The position numbers and the translations under genes were made by a program. The notes under the pieces were generated by a model that saw only the letters and a list, made by a program, of their open reading frames with translations, had not been told where the DNA came from and searched no databases. A DNA stretch of 64,000 bases. It comes from Protula sp. h YS-2021 (lineage: Eukaryota; Annelida; Polychaeta; Sabellida; Serpulidae). Every line of letters begins with the position of its first letter. The stretch's first letter is position 1. The stretch lies in assembly GCA_949752745.1 (NCBI GenBank), contig OX457028.1:21498352-21562351 (forward strand), given 5' to 3'. Positions 31,655 through 44,986 of the stretch are shown here, piece by piece.

Positions 31655-33488
31655 TTATTCTAACGCTGACATGTTGGTTTCGTCCTGTAATAAAATATGT
31701 TTTAAAATGTCTGCCACCTCTTCTATCATTTTCTTTCTTTGTTCACTTTGAAACCACTCGCATAAGATTATATTTGCTGAAAGAAAAACATGTCTTCAAA
31801 CCTTGTTGAGTTTTCACCTTTTCAGGGTAATCCTTTCTCCCATGCTCGGAAAATGTTGAAGAGTGTATGAAATGTTTTACATTGTAGAAATTTGTGAGTC
31901 AATAAAGGGGTGGGGGATTCAAATTACCATGACTGATGATTACTTTTAGTGCCGCCGAAACAAATACAGCTCTTTTTGTCCTCTGGTACAATGGAAGAAA
32001 GCTAAGCGTTGGTGGCCATGAAGAAAAGACCCAACATAAGTGAATTAAAGTCACCTGAGAATGTCATGTTCGTAGAGAAGTAATCATGGTTTCAAACTCT
32101 AGTTGATTTTGTGTAGTAAATATATCCGCAGATAAGGTGATATTTGTTTTCAATTTCTTAATCACATGACTTCTGTGCGATTGACTCCTTGCGGTCAAAA
32201 TAAAGAGGGGCCAAAAGTATTTAAATTCTAAGTACTGGTGATGCTGTAAGTGGGAGAGTAGCAGGTAAAAGTAATTACACACTACACATTATGGTCTACA
32301 AGTCAAAGTAAGGGGAGAAGTACAGAAATTTCAGTGAAACCTATTGGTTAGGTATTTTAGTGTAACACCGCGTAGTTATTGTTATCAATGGCAGACAAGT
32401 TACTGGGTGGGAAGAGTGAAATTATTTGCTACATTAATCGATCAAAGAACACCTGAGAAGCATTAACTAATGTCATGATTCACTTATATTTACATAGTGT
32501 ACCACTCATGCACTTTTTTAAAAATAAATAAAATGACGAAAGATGTGGACATTGCATTTATTGCCTTTGTGGTCAAAGCATAAAAATAGTCATGTAATAG
32601 GTGAGAAGAGTAAACGTATAATGTGCATACATATGTACATAAGCATTCAAAGTTTGCCTAGGGGTAAGTCTCCTCATTTTGTTATTTTGAGAAAAAAAAA
32701 CCCAAAATATATTACAAGGTTTCACTCATTGATGTTAATAATAAATAATTACAACCTCGTACCTGAAAGCAAAGATTTACAATTGGCGCAACCTAGGAAG
32801 CGGTGATGGTTCTGGTTCAAGCAAACTTCACTCTCACAGCCTTGGAAATAATGTTCAGCAAAAAATTTCATGGCTTCGCGAAATCGATGCCATTGGGGAA
32901 CAGTTAGAATTTGTTTCGGTAAACCAGGAAGCACTTTGTCGTTTTCGTTGTACCACTGCCTAATTTCAACGAAAGCATTGCGCAGGAATCTGGCGAAATA
33001 ATTGCCACATAAATGAGACTTGTGCGAATCACATTTTTCGGTGACTGCACTTAAATCCCTGTTGTTCTTGTACAAGAGCAGGAGAAAAGCAGGTCTAGAA
33101 AAACGAATTCCACCGCGAGCCTTTCTGTATAATTTCCCTCCATCCGAATACTGTACGCAGTCTGTTATTTCCATATATGAAACACCTGAAATAAACAAGA
33201 TGGAATTAGCCGTCAAATAATGGAAAAAGTTAAAGTAGTGAAAATATAAATGGAATAGGTGTGCAATAATAAAATGTTGCTCATTTTATTGAAAATACTT
33301 GCGGAAAGAATAACTAAATATATCTTACCTTTGTGTGTAATTAAAATTGCATATTTTTCAAGCCCAAGGTGAACGTAGGCTACGTCTCCTTCATAGTTCT
33401 TGTTATCCAAAGATGAGGAACTAGCTATGACAACCGGCTGGTATTCTTTTCTGTCACAACTCTCTTTCGAACCAATATATTGTGACAT
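31655..33488 (-). CDS. tandem PC4-like ssDNA-binding-domain protein, right-arm copy
   Basis: Exons on minus: 33329-33488, 32763-33185 and 31655-31776, with all splice borders conserved relative to the left copy. Two residue changes are seen: DGGKLYRK here versus DGEKLYRK, and QGCESE here versus QGFESE. The first falls in the charged loop of the first PC4-like unit; the second lies after the second unit. Both copies stay open. TATATAA is conserved upstream at 33533-33539. Function inferred as for the left copy. Confidence 0.6.
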
Positions 33489-33740
33489 GTTGGCAGTCAG
33501 GGAAATGATAGTAAAAAGCCAAAATGTTGTGCTTATATACTTACCGGTAAATTGCTGTCGTCAGCCAAAAATAATAATAAAATAAAATAATTACTTGACA
33601 TGTCTGTACACGAATGGGATGTAATTATGCAACAAGCATGCGAAACCAAGCACCGGAACGATGCTATTACCAGTTGAGGCTCTAGTTATCCACATGGCGC
33701 CGGAGTGAAAAGGTCAATTTATGGAGGCAGAAGTTCAAGA

Positions 33741-36700
33741 AATGCAAGTATTACTACCAATGCTATTGGCATTATTTTTTGTTGTAGCTGCTAACACTGC
33801 TATCATTAATACTGTTGTTTTTTCGGTTTTTACTTTTGGGTGTTATTATGATACTGTTGGTTCTGTCGTTACTGTTTTTGATATTGATTGCATTATTTTT
33901 GTTATAGTTACATATCTTACTATTAGTATGCTGTTGCGAGTATTCATATTACTTTTTACTATTCTTTTTATTATCTATATTACTTTTGCAGTTGTTACTC
34001 TCTTTACTCTTGTTATCATGCAGATAGTGGTGTTGTTATTTTCCCAGTTACTTTTATTTTTATTACTTTAATTATTGTCATTATGTTGTAGATGTTTCTG
34101 GAATGTTTAGATTTCTGATATAATTCGTATTCTTATTAATTATACCAATAAGTCAGGGGTATTATTGCAATTATTATAATGATTACTGTTTTTATTTAAT
34201 GACATTAACCGTTTAACTTCTTTCTGGCATTATTTGCCATTGTTACGGTTATAATTAACATTGATTCTTCTTCTGTTGCTGTAGATTTTGATTTATTAGT
34301 ACTTTTATCTATTTATGTATCACTGTTATTATTTCTGTATTGGCACATTTCTGTTGTCTTCATACATGTATTATGTATCTTTACTAATATTTCTGTATAT
34401 TTTGGTTTATTGGTATTGTTATTGGAGTTGATGTTTTTATTGTTTTTATTTACTTTAATTCATTCCTTTGCTAATATTTATCACAATTATTATCCTTGTA
34501 TTTGTTTATTTTATACCGTCATTTCTAATTACTATTAATTATGTAGTTATTATTGTCATTTGTAGTTTTTGTATTATGATTGTTATTGTTGTTGATAGTT
34601 AATGTGAGTTTTGGTGTCATTGCAAGTATGTTCTTGTTTGTTCTGATGCTACTTTTTTTTACTATTATTTTCTCTCACTTTTATTATTATGCTGCATGTT
34701 TGTTTTCTTTTTGTTATTGTTACTATGTATATGGTTATTAATGTTTATTGCTATTAATATAAGTATTACTGTTTTATCTGGTTTAAGGAAGACTTTTTGA
34801 GCCTGTTGCGTTCATATAAATACACTGTTTTCATTTTCGTATTAGTTATATCTGCTATTAGTTGCTATTACTCAAATTGTTGTTATTTTTACATTTGTTA
34901 TTGCTAGTTTTTCAGTTACTATTAGTATGTTCTTGCTAGTTCTGTCGTTACTATTTTTGCTATTATTTTCTTTCAATGTGATTGTTATATTGTTCTTGTG
35001 CTTTCTTTCCTTTATTATTATTGTTATTGGTATGATTATTAATTTTTATTCTTATCATGACAAGTATTACTGGTTTATTTAATTTCAAAAAGGACTTGTA
35101 TGCTATTTTTTCTTTGTAAATCCTTGTTATTGTGTATGTTTTATTTTATTTTTAGTTGATAATGTAACTATCACTGATTTGATTTAAGTTCACAAAGGGC
35201 TTATATATTATGTTTATTTTCTTACTTTGTTTTTTTTGTTTGTTATTAGTTATTATTGTACTTATTGTTATTACTGTTCTTAGTTTACTACAGTTGTTAA
35301 TAATGTAGTTATTATTTACGGTTATTATTTTTTATTCATATGATTATGTTTTTTTTTTTAAGTTTTCTTGTTACTGTTTACTGTTATTTTCATTGTGGTC
35401 TTTGTGTTGTTGTTATTGTGTTACAGTTTTGCTTTCTTTCTGTTGTTATTGATTATTAACTTTATTGTTAGCGTTATAACTGACACTGTATATTTTCACA
35501 AAGAGCTGACATATTATTCTTTCCTTTTTACTGGTTTTATTATTGCTTGTTATTTACGTGCTTGTTACTCTTTTTGTTCTGATTATATCTACTACTGTTT
35601 TAATTAATTTCACGAAAGGCTATTATATATATATATATATGTTCTTACCGCTTTTCTTATTGCTTATTATTGTACGTGTTTTGACATTCCTTTTGTTGTC
35701 AGAATAAGTATGTTGTTGTTATAACTATGACTGATTTAACTTAATTTCACAAAGGTCTTATATATTATTTTATTCTTTGTGTGGCTTTTGTCATTAAATA
35801 TTACTGCTTGTGCGGCTATTATTATTATTATTATTATTGCAGTTTTTTATTATTATTGATATTATTTTAGCTATAACTGTTACTCTTGTAGTTGTTGTTA
35901 TTACTGTTCTGGTTTTACAACGATTATTGTAATTATTATTTGCTCTTATTATTTTTATTCCTACCCATATATTCTTGACAGTTATATAGTTACTGTTTTA
36001 CTATTATTTTCATTACCTCATTGATGTTCCGTTGTAGTTGATGTACTAGGGTTTGCTTTCTTTGTATTATTATTAGCAGTATTGCTATTTACTATTAGGA
36101 TTATTTTTATAGTCATTATTTTTGCTATCATTATAAATATTGCTGTTTGTATTTAATTTCATAAAGTTTTATATAGTATTTTCACTAAAACTACTGTTAT
36201 TATGTATTATGCTTTTCTTATTATTGCTTCCGTATATTACTTATTATTGACACTGTTGTTAATGTTATTTACTTATTATTGATACTGTTAATGTTATTTA
36301 TTGTTGTTTTTACTATTGCTGTTGTTGATATTCATTCTGGTATTGCTAGTGTTTCTATTTATTATCTATCATTGCTGTTAATTCTGCATTAGTATACTTT
36401 TATTTTCATTATCATTATTGTTTCTATTCATTCATTATACTATTATTATTTTGTTCATTTGTTTATTATTTCTGTTTTTGATTTGATTCATTTCTATCAT
36501 TACTATTATTTCTTTTACTTTTATGTAATTTAGTTTTCGCCTCTTCTTCTTCTTCTTCTTCTTCTTCTTCTTCTTCTTCTTCTTCTCCTCCTCCTCCTCC
36601 TCCTCCTCCTCCTTCTCCTCCTCCTTCTTCTTGCATTTATTTCTGTATAATATGCATTGTTTCTTATTAATGTTGCTTTAGAGTTATTATTTTTTGCGGT

Positions 36701-38985
36701 TATTATTATAACTATTGCTTTTAATATAATAATTGATCTTGTTATTTTCGTTATTTCTTGTGTTGTTTTGTATTATTATTTGTTATTCTTACTTTCATTA
36801 TTGTTAGTTGGTGTTATTTTTCATTATTTTTGTTATAATTACTTTTATTTTTGTTGTTGTTGTTGTTGTTGATCTTTTTGTTATATTATGGATTGCATTT
36901 ATTGGCTGTTATCATTATTAGAATTTATACATTCGTTTGTTATTTTTTACTTTCATTAATTGTTTATTTGGCTTACTGCTTTGTCTTACTGCTTTGCTTT
37001 AGTTTATTTTATTGCTTTCACTTATTTCTCTATTTAACATTACTATTACTGGCTCGTGTATTATTATTTTACTATATATATATATTACTTATCATTTCTT
37101 TTAATTCAGCAATGGTAATTTCTTGTTATTGCTTATTCACTTGTTTTTTTGCCTGTCATGTATGACCATTATTATTTGTGTAGTAGTTCATTTCTATTAT
37201 CATTACTGCTTTAGTTGATATTCTTGTTATTCTTCTTCTTCTTCTTAAACAAGTGCCCTTTCTTTCTATTATTGGTATGCTAGTGTATTTAATTTTTTTA
37301 GAGTTGTTTTGTTATTACTATGTTTTTTTCATGAAGGATTTGTATACTATTTTCATTATTTCTTTCTGTTATTACTATTAATGTTATTTTAATAATTATT
37401 GTTATTTCTATATTGTTTTGTCATTATTATTGTTATTTTCGTTATTTCTGCTATTGTTTTCTGTTATTACTTGATATTTTATTATTCTTATTTGTTGTTA
37501 TTTTTAAATTAATGCTGTTACTTTTCTTGTAGTTGCGGTGTTGTAACATTGATTTGTCTTATTGGATATTTATTACTGATATTTGGTTTATTCCTTTATT
37601 ATTTGTCATTTTATTTATTTTACGATTCTTTGCTTATTTCTGTATTAGTTCATATCTTCTTTAACTTTCTGTATTAGTCAATATTAACTTTTACTTATAT
37701 AATTCATGTATACTTACTATTACTTACCTGCTATAATTATTATTATTATTCATGTTAATACTTTATTGATGTCGTGTTATTATTGCTCTGATATTATTCT
37801 GTTGTTGTTGCTTTCTTATTCATGTATTTATTTACCATTATTACTATTTCTACATTTTTTTATAATTCTTCTTCTACTTCTCATTATTATTATTAGTGTT
37901 ACTTTATTGATGTCTTGTTATTATTAAGGTGTTATTGTTCTGTTAACATAGCTTTTTTATTCGTGTATTTAATTACCATTATTACTATTTCTATGTTTGT
38001 TTTTAGTCTTCTTCTACTTCTCACTATTATTATTATTATTATTATTAATAATATTACTTTAATAATGTCTTGTTATTGCTCTGTTATTGTGTTTATATTG
38101 CTTTTTTATTCATGTATTTAATTACCATTATTACTATTTCTATGTTTGTTTATAGTCTTCTTCTACTTTTCATTGTTATTATTATTATTATTATTATTAA
38201 TATTACTTTAATAATGTCTTGTTATTGCTCTGTTATTGTGTTTATATTGCTTTTTAATTCATGTATTTATTTACCATTATAACTATTTCGATATTTGTTT
38301 ATATTCGTCTTCCACTTCTCTTATTATTATTATTATTATTAATATTACTTTATTGATGTCTTGTTATTATTGTTCTGTTATTGTTCTGTTAACATAGCTT
38401 TTTACTCCTTTATTTATTAATACCACTATCACTATTGCTATATTTGTTTATATTCTTCTTCCACTTTTCATTGTTATTCTTCTTCTTCTTATTATTATTA
38501 TTAATATTACATTGTTGAATATTTATCAATTTTATTATTCCTTTGTCCTGTTATTATTGCTTTTTATTCCTTTATTTATTATTACCACTATTACTATTAT
38601 TATGTTTATCATTATTTCTGCATTTATACGATTATATAGTTATTGGTATATTCATTTTTCATTACTATGCAAGCATTGGTTCATTTCTAATATTATCATT
38701 GCATTAACTTTCATATTATTTGTCTGTTGTTTTGCATTGGTTTCTTTTATTTTGAAGTTCAATGATGAGAGGATATATATTTATATGTTGCTATTTAAAA
38801 TGATATTTCGTTATTATTGTTGCATTCCTGTCTGTATTATTTTGGTTTTCTTTTTAAATTTTCATTATAGTTTCTACTTTTTGGGTATAATTGAAGTTGC
38901 TAGTATAGTTATTATAATTACTACTTTACATATTGGTTTATTCTTGTTACTACTTTACAGATGGGTTTATTCTTCTCATTATTAA
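33741..38985. repeat. strand-asymmetric T-rich tract (right arm)
   Basis: Mirror of the left A-rich tract, reading as TTA/TTG/TTC units on +. The many plus-strand Leu/Ile/Tyr-rich frames (e.g. 38512-38985 and 36851-37165) are composition artefacts. Confidence 0.8.
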
Positions 38986-39556
38986 AAGCCACGGGAAAAT
39001 GAGTGACGAGTAAAAAAAAAATGGAGAAGACAGGAATTGAAATGAAATATTTTAATTAAAAGGGTCATTTCGTTAACACAGGCTACGTCTCCGTTATAAA
39101 AACAGGTATTCATGATTCACACCCTGCATAACACCTTTATATTATGTCATTCATTGAATTAAGACAATGAGGCAGGCAGCAAGGCGAAATGCTTAACAAT
39201 AGGCTGCCTGTTGTGCTTCTATACTTGTCTGTATATTGCCATTGTTCCGATAAAGTGGCTAACGTAGTCGGCGTTACATGCTCGCATTGTCAAAATAGAT
39301 AATTATAGCATAGGTATTCACAAGAAATTAACCCCCGTATCATTCACAAAAGGATGACTTCAATTCATTATGTAACATTGGTGCTTAAAAAACCATTCAC
39401 ATACGTGCTTAATTAAGCTGGTCTGACGAGTTTTATTAGGGGTAGGGGGGGGGGGTGGGGGGGGGGGTCTGCTAGGGTAGGGGGGGGTGGGGGGGGGGGG
39501 GGGGTCCGCGTGGCCGCGGTCCGCGGAACGGGTATCTATCCTATCCCTATACTACT

Positions 39557-39562
39557 ATGGGA
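39557..39562. repeat. right 6-bp target-site duplication of the palindromic element
   Basis: ATGGGA directly after terminal CCCTATACTACT; identical to 19151-19156. Confidence 0.85.
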
Positions 39563-40070
39563 TGTTCCAGAAATTGTCAATCGAAACTTGTAAATTATGG
39601 CGAGGCTAAACTTTCGGAATAAAAATGTAGATTCCACGCCGACTATAAGTCCCTGAACAATTCTGTTTACACAGACTTACACAAACCTACAATGTGACAT
39701 GACACTTACATATATGTATACTAACTCCCAAACTTCTAGCATTTTTGAACAATCTAATCTATCCCGAACGCTCCCTTTCCGCTCTAAGAAGTTCGTTTCA
39801 CTACAATCCTTTAATAATCACGTAAAAAGAACGTGCTTTACATGTTTTAACGATTTCAGGAGGGGAAGGGGGCGGGGTTGATGCCTCGTTTGACATATAC
39901 ATAAGTAACATTAAACAACATCAGATATCTGGTTAAGTTCACTTTAGCTCTCCTTGTCGATCACACAATTCTATGCAGTCACTGATCCATTTACAGAAAT
40001 ATCTTTGTCATGGAACAGCATCATAGTAAGAAACATTTCCTTTGTTAGGACATCCTTGTGATTGTTATTC
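39563..40070. other. unique flank between the palindromic element and GTF2H5
   Basis: No exon recognised. It would include sequence downstream of the minus-strand GTF2H5 gene. Confidence 0.5.
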
Positions 40071-40076
40071 TTTATT
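40071..40076 (-). terminator. polyadenylation signal of GTF2H5
   Basis: AATAAA on minus (TTTATT on +), about 365 nt after the stop codon of the minus-strand exon. Confidence 0.5.
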
Positions 40077-40439
40077 GATTGTTCGAAATCCTAAAAAATT
40101 CACACTCAAAGAGAAAAAAGAACATCGATCATCACAGTACACACTTCGTGCTTTTTACAAAATGTGTCTTGAAAATAAGAAAAAGCATTTGGAGGGGTGG
40201 AGGTATTGTTAACAAATAGGACCAAGCTCTTGTACTTGCAATAAGATCGTTCATGTTTATAGGTCAGCAGACTGAATTTCAGTTCGCCTTGAAAAGAAAC
40301 AGCTGCTTCTTACTCGCAGGAGCACATTCTGTTCAACAGTTGCAGTGCTCTTCCGCACTCCGAACCTACTGTCCACAAACATTTGTGACAGATCGAAATG
40401 TGAGCTAGTCCCCGCTGCGCCATTCTCCGCGTCGAATTT

Positions 40440-40617
40440 TCACGCGTTGACCGGGAAGTGTAACTTGTCCATCAAACCGTCGATGCGTGCGTGGAGAGTG
40501 GGTAGGATGTCGCCTGAAATGAATATGTGTGTCTCGTCTAAATCCTGAATGACAAATGTCTTGCCCAAAGCATTGGTCTCGTCCAGGTGAAGAAGGAACT
40601 GCTTCATGGCCGGGTCG
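40440..40617 (-). CDS. GTF2H5: general transcription factor IIH subunit 5 (TTDA/TFB5), last coding exon
   Basis: The smallest subunit of TFIIH, which stabilises the complex for transcription and nucleotide-excision repair. This terminal exon encodes DPAMKQFLLHLDETNALGKT, then FVIQDLDETHIFI, and ends KLHFPVNA-stop. It aligns along the whole C-terminal part of the ~71-aa family (DPAMKQFLLYLDE, ALGKKFIIQD, DTHVFV). The acceptor is TTTACATTGTAG on minus with phase 2, so the preceding exon should end in the two bases of the Cys codon of an ECDP-type segment. That first coding exon (about 12 residues) was not found between 40.6 and 44.9 kb. It may lie beyond the hAT insertion or be too short to see. 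The hAT element at 40894 sits in its upstream intron. Confidence 0.88.
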
Positions 40618-40885
40618 CTACAATGTAAATAAAACCGAATTAAGGCTTTTAGACACATTGTGAAAGTTCACGCAATAAGACTCGTAGGCTAAAACATCGA
40701 CTCAATAAAATGTAGTTCTGAATCACAAGAACGGTGCTCTAACCCACTTGCGAACAATTCTTAGTTATTCATGAAAAGAAAATGTCCACTACAGCCAGGA
40801 AATCGCAACTGACATTACCCAAGCCTTGGGAATGGCCTGGGAGTAGGCCATTTATATGCATATGGTTCCAATGGCCAGATCAACA

Positions 40886-40893
40886 GTGCGAAG
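40886..40893. repeat. 8-bp target-site duplication of hAT element 1
   Basis: GTGCGAAG at 40886-40893 is repeated exactly at 42720-42727. Confidence 0.85.
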
Positions 40894-42719
40894 CAGGGCT
40901 CGAACTTAACTATTTTTGATTCGGAGCCACCGGGCTCCCGGGTCTGAAAATCTGGGAGCCCGGAGTATAAATGTTTGATTAAATAAAAAAAAAGGAAAAA
41001 AAAAACAGTGTATTCCATTTTTTATTAATGCCACACTTGTCATAACATGAATTCTAAGTTCTGCCGAACTTCTTTTTCTTCATTTACGTCTTGTTTGTAT
41101 TTTTCATTATTTTATTCTTTTTTGTCCATCATATCGGGACGCCTTATTCAAACACCTGAAGTTTCCCAAAGATCAAATACCATGGCTAGGGTCAAAGCTA
41201 AATATTTTTTCTGATTCACAGTTGAACCATCATGAAGTCACTAACGTGATCGTCACTTAGGCAGGACCGCCAATCACTTTTCGTTTTTTTAGTCCCCAAC
41301 CGGGGCTTTATTCCTCGGAAGGGGCTTATGGACTGGGCTCCGTTTGTCCGTTCGTCTTTCCATCCGTTAACACTCATTCCTCTTAGATGTGTATGCCATT
41401 TGGTCTGAAAGTTTACAGGACTCACTCCCATGGTCGTAGCTTGATGCACACCAATGTTTTTGGCGGTAAATTTTGGTGCTTTCAGTACTGTTTTTAGACT
41501 TTGTTTGTGCGATATCGCAAAATAGCCCATCAGCTCTTCACCATACCTTGCAGAAAGAAAGACCATAATAGTGCAGATTTGCACTGAGGAATTATTTTGA
41601 TTTTTTTTCAAAATTTTTGACGAATTTTTGAAATTTTCACTTAGGTGTTTTTTTTAACTGTTTTGGACTTTGTTTACGCGATATCTCAAAAATATTTCAT
41701 CAGATCTTCATCAAACCTTTTAGAAAGAAAGATCATACTGTGACGATCATTTCTAAAGGTATATTTTTTTATTTTTGTCAAAAATTGAATTTTTGACGAA
41801 TTTTTCATACTTTCACTTTGGTTTGTTTTTTGCTGTTTTGGACTTTCCTCACGCGATATCTCTAAAACAGTTCATTTGATCTTCACCAAACGCTGGAATT
41901 AGAAAGACCAGATAGTGCACATCATCACGAAGGTTGATTCTGATTAAAAATTGTATTTTGAACGATTTTTTAAAATTTCACTTTGGTGTGTTTTTTACTT
42001 TTTGACTATGTGCACACGGTATCTCAGAGACAGCTAATTCGACTTGGATCCAATCTAGCAGGAAGAAGGACCCTATAGTGTAGATGGTCACTGAAGTAGT
42101 GGGTCTGTCTGGTAAATAGGTTACGTTGGCCAAGGAAAATGATCCAAATGCACTTTGAAATTTACCAAATCCTGGAAATTGTTCAGCATTGGAATGAGTT
42201 TGTTAACACGATATCTCAAGAACAACTGCAGGGATTTTAATGAAACTTGGTATGTAGCTTCTATGGGAACAAACACAGATCGGTATTGGAAATGGACCAG
42301 GGTTGTCCAAGGAAAATGCACCAAGTGGACTTGGAAAATTTCAACTCTTGATTGACTATTGATGGCCGTGTTTAACTGATGGGGGGCCTGTCGGGAATAT
42401 GTGAGCTATGCACACTGCTCTAGTTCCACAATGTAGTCTTGAAATTGTTCAAAGCTGATTTCTTATCAATTATGAACAAATTCATTGTGGAGAAACCTGA
42501 TGTGCTCTAGTGTGCAGTTTTCAAAGCATAAAATAATTAAAAATAATCAAGTTCATTGTTAAGTTTCTGACGTCACAACAAATAAAATCCGATTTCAGTA
42601 TTGTAAATAAATACCGGATTTTCCGGGAGCCAGCCGGGCTCCGAGATCCAAAAATCTCGGAGCCCGGCGCGAATTCTGGGAGCCTCGGGCTCCCGGGCTC
42701 CCACTAATTTCGAGCCCTG
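40894..42719. mobile_element. non-autonomous hAT-type transposon, copy 1
   Basis: The ends are CAGGGCTCGAA and TTCGAGCCCTG, flanked by a perfect 8-bp duplication. Both the CAGGG end and the 8-bp target site are hallmarks of the hAT superfamily. GC-rich subterminal segments (GGGAGCCCGG-type) fold on both sides. The interior has no transposase. It holds about five degenerate ~170-bp units, each with a GCGATATCTCAAAA-like string (near 41510, 41679, 41852, 42018 and 42209) followed by TTCATCAGATCTTCACCAAA-like sequence. It lies in the intron upstream of the GTF2H5 exon. Confidence 0.85.
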
Positions 42720-42727
42720 GTGCGAAG

Positions 42728-44980
42728 TGACAACTGCAGTTTCGTACGCATCTATGAATTATCTTCCAGGATAAGTTTCACAATCAAGGAGCCCTTAGTC
42801 ATCTTTGGGGTCACGGATGAGTAGGTTAGAAAAGGCATGCTGCTCTGAATCACTGCAAGGGGAATTAGCAATAGCTAGAATTTGTGATTGACAAAACGTT
42901 ACCTGAAAAAAGAGTGTGTTTAACAAGATTAATCTTCTAGATCTACCGAAAGTTTCACAGTGGGTGACAAGTAATGCAATTTTTTTACGGAATTAGTCCA
43001 TTCAACTGTAAGTCATTTAATAATCAATATAAATATTCGCTAAAAGAAATGAATAGATTGTATGCAAATATGTGGGCTGGGGGAAGGGGGCATGACAAAA
43101 ATCTGGGGGTTTTTTCTCTGCAGTTGGCAAAATGGGGGAGATTTTACCGGGGTGCTTTTTTTTTTTTTTTTTTGGGGGGGGGGGGTGATTCTCCGCCACC
43201 ATTTGATGGAGCATTAGAGGTGAACTGTTCTACATATGTGAAGTAAATTGCAATTCATGCTGATTGCAATCCCCCAAGCGAATAATTTTTGGTGTGACTG
43301 TACAGTAAAATATGTTTGTGTTCCTGACATCTAATGCCACTTGCTTCTTAGTTAATTATTAATCCGAAGAAGACTGTGGAAGTGGTATGTGGTGAAAGCA
43401 ACTGCGATTATACCTTAGGACAACAAAGTTCATGTAAAGTGACCAATAAGTTCACAATGATACACAGAATGGGAGACTAAAGGGAACTACTGTCACCCGA
43501 GCACATATGTCACAAGGAATTAATAGTAGGCTATTCCAAGAAGCAGCAGAGCGTCGGGTTTTTCATGTTTTTCACAATGACAAGCAAAATATATTTTTGC
43601 CGGGCGGTAAAAACCGCGTTTTTTCACCTTGGAAAAATTCCACTAACCCCAAACAAGACGTTCTTCAATGGTTGTGCAAGTTCCTACGCTTTGAGCCAAT
43701 GCACACAACAACACAAAGACATAAACAACAACCCCTCGAACGTAAGTTTCAAAGTGCGAATTCACCTACAGCGGGTGAAACAGCAAAGTGGTCAAACAGA
43801 TCCTAGAAGCGCCTCTTTACTGCAGGATCGAATCAATACTTAATTCGTCCCACGTCAAATTCTCTGGCACTGGGGGCCCTTGAAGCAGTATCATTAGCTG
43901 TTAATTTACACACAAACCTTTAACAGCTTGTACCCAATTCCATCAAAAAGAAAGCACTGTAAAATTTTTCTGGTACGTCACTCTTTCATTGAAAAAATAA
44001 AATATCAACATTTCTCCCGCGATATTTGACAGCTACATATGTTCAGTGAGACAATAAAATTAGAATATTAGCATCTATAAAAAAAAAGATGACAATAAAA
44101 TAAAAGAAAAGTAAGGGTTTTACAGTCGATTGCAGGAAAGTGCGCATTCGATGTTAATTACTTTTTTCAGACAACGCACGCGTGTGACAGGTTAGAATGA
44201 GCATAATCTCGTGACATCGAAAGCCCCGTTGTTATAAAACAGCTGACCTCTGAGATCTATCTGTCACGCATAAACATAGACCAGATAGATATTTTAAAAA
44301 GTAGATCCTCCCTTTTATGAGTACAACATTTGGCGGAATCCCCGGTGGGTCTGCGAAGTACAAATTTGTTATAGACACCAAACCAAACTACTGGAGAGAC
44401 TGGCTGTTGGACACAAACGCTAAAGCCCGGACATAAATAAACATTTGATGGCGTCGCCCTACGGCGTAATTTCTCCCGACTTCAGCTATAAATTAAAAGA
44501 ATGACAGGGTGGCCATTTAATTTTCACAATGCATTTTCATGACTTTTTCCTGACTCATCCCTAACTATTTCCTGACCATCGAAAGCGCAATGTTGTATAA
44601 GATTGTCCAGAATGTGAGAAAACTCAAAATTTTGACACAGTCATCACAGGCTATGCAGATCTAGTGAAATAAGCCAGATTAAAACACGTAAAACACAATG
44701 ACACAGCTATTACAAACCGGAAAATTGACAAATTTCGATGTTTGAATTTCCTGACTTTTTCGGAAATTTTTCCTGATACCTCGCTTTTTTTCCTGACTCA
44801 TAATTAGGAAACTACTATAAATGTATTCTTTAATGTCAAAACAGCGTTTGTGCAGGTTACTCCAGGTTTATTTTCAAACTAAAACCCACCCAATTCACCA
44901 TTACATTGTTGTTTTAAGTTGTGATAATCTTCTGCAGCTGATAGACCAATTTGTAATATAACCAATTACGATGTGCTGTT
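42728..44980. other. non-coding stretch between hAT copy 1 and the MITE cluster
   Basis: Likely includes the GTF2H5 intron or 5' region, but the first exon was not identified. Contains a T-run followed by a G-run at about 43159-43187 and no convincing exon on either strand. Confidence 0.45.
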
Positions 44981-44986
44981 CAATAA

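Larger units (their letters stand above)
19157..39556. mobile_element. 20.4-kb palindromic transposable element, Polinton/Maverick-like ends
   Basis: Two inverted arms (19157-29468 and 30028-39556) surround a 559-bp spacer. The ends read AGTAGTATAGGGATAGG inward from both sides and are flanked by the perfect 6-bp duplication ATGGGA. Polintons/Mavericks are known for 6-bp target-site duplications, AG-type termini, long terminal inverted repeats and 15-20 kb size. However, no integrase, protein-primed DNA polymerase B, packaging ATPase, protease or capsid gene is seen here. Each arm carries the same three genes pointing toward the centre: a tandem PC4-like protein, a NADAR protein and a 94-aa unknown protein. 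Inference: a derivative of a Polinton-like or virus-like element in which one end was copied as an inverted duplication. A large fold-back transposon of another class is the alternative. The mobile-element call is strong; the family call is moderate. Confidence 0.85.
30028..39556 (-). repeat. right arm of the giant inverted repeat
   Basis: Reverse complement of the left arm, with near-identity through the gene region. It lacks the 728-bp duplication and differs in microsatellite lengths (for example, shorter TTA arrays around 37.9-38.2 kb). Differences in coding sequence amount to a few substitutions. Confidence 0.95.

Noticed and set aside
19157..39556. The palindrome as a pure assembly artefact
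   Set aside because: The arms differ (728-bp duplication, microsatellite lengths, substitutions), the spacer is unique, and a perfect target-site duplication sits exactly at both ends. Long-read confirmation would still be decisive.
42718..42850. Possible GTF2H5 first exon near 42790 on minus (segment MTKGSLIVK)
   Set aside because: It resembles the family start only weakly and lacks a donor in the required phase.
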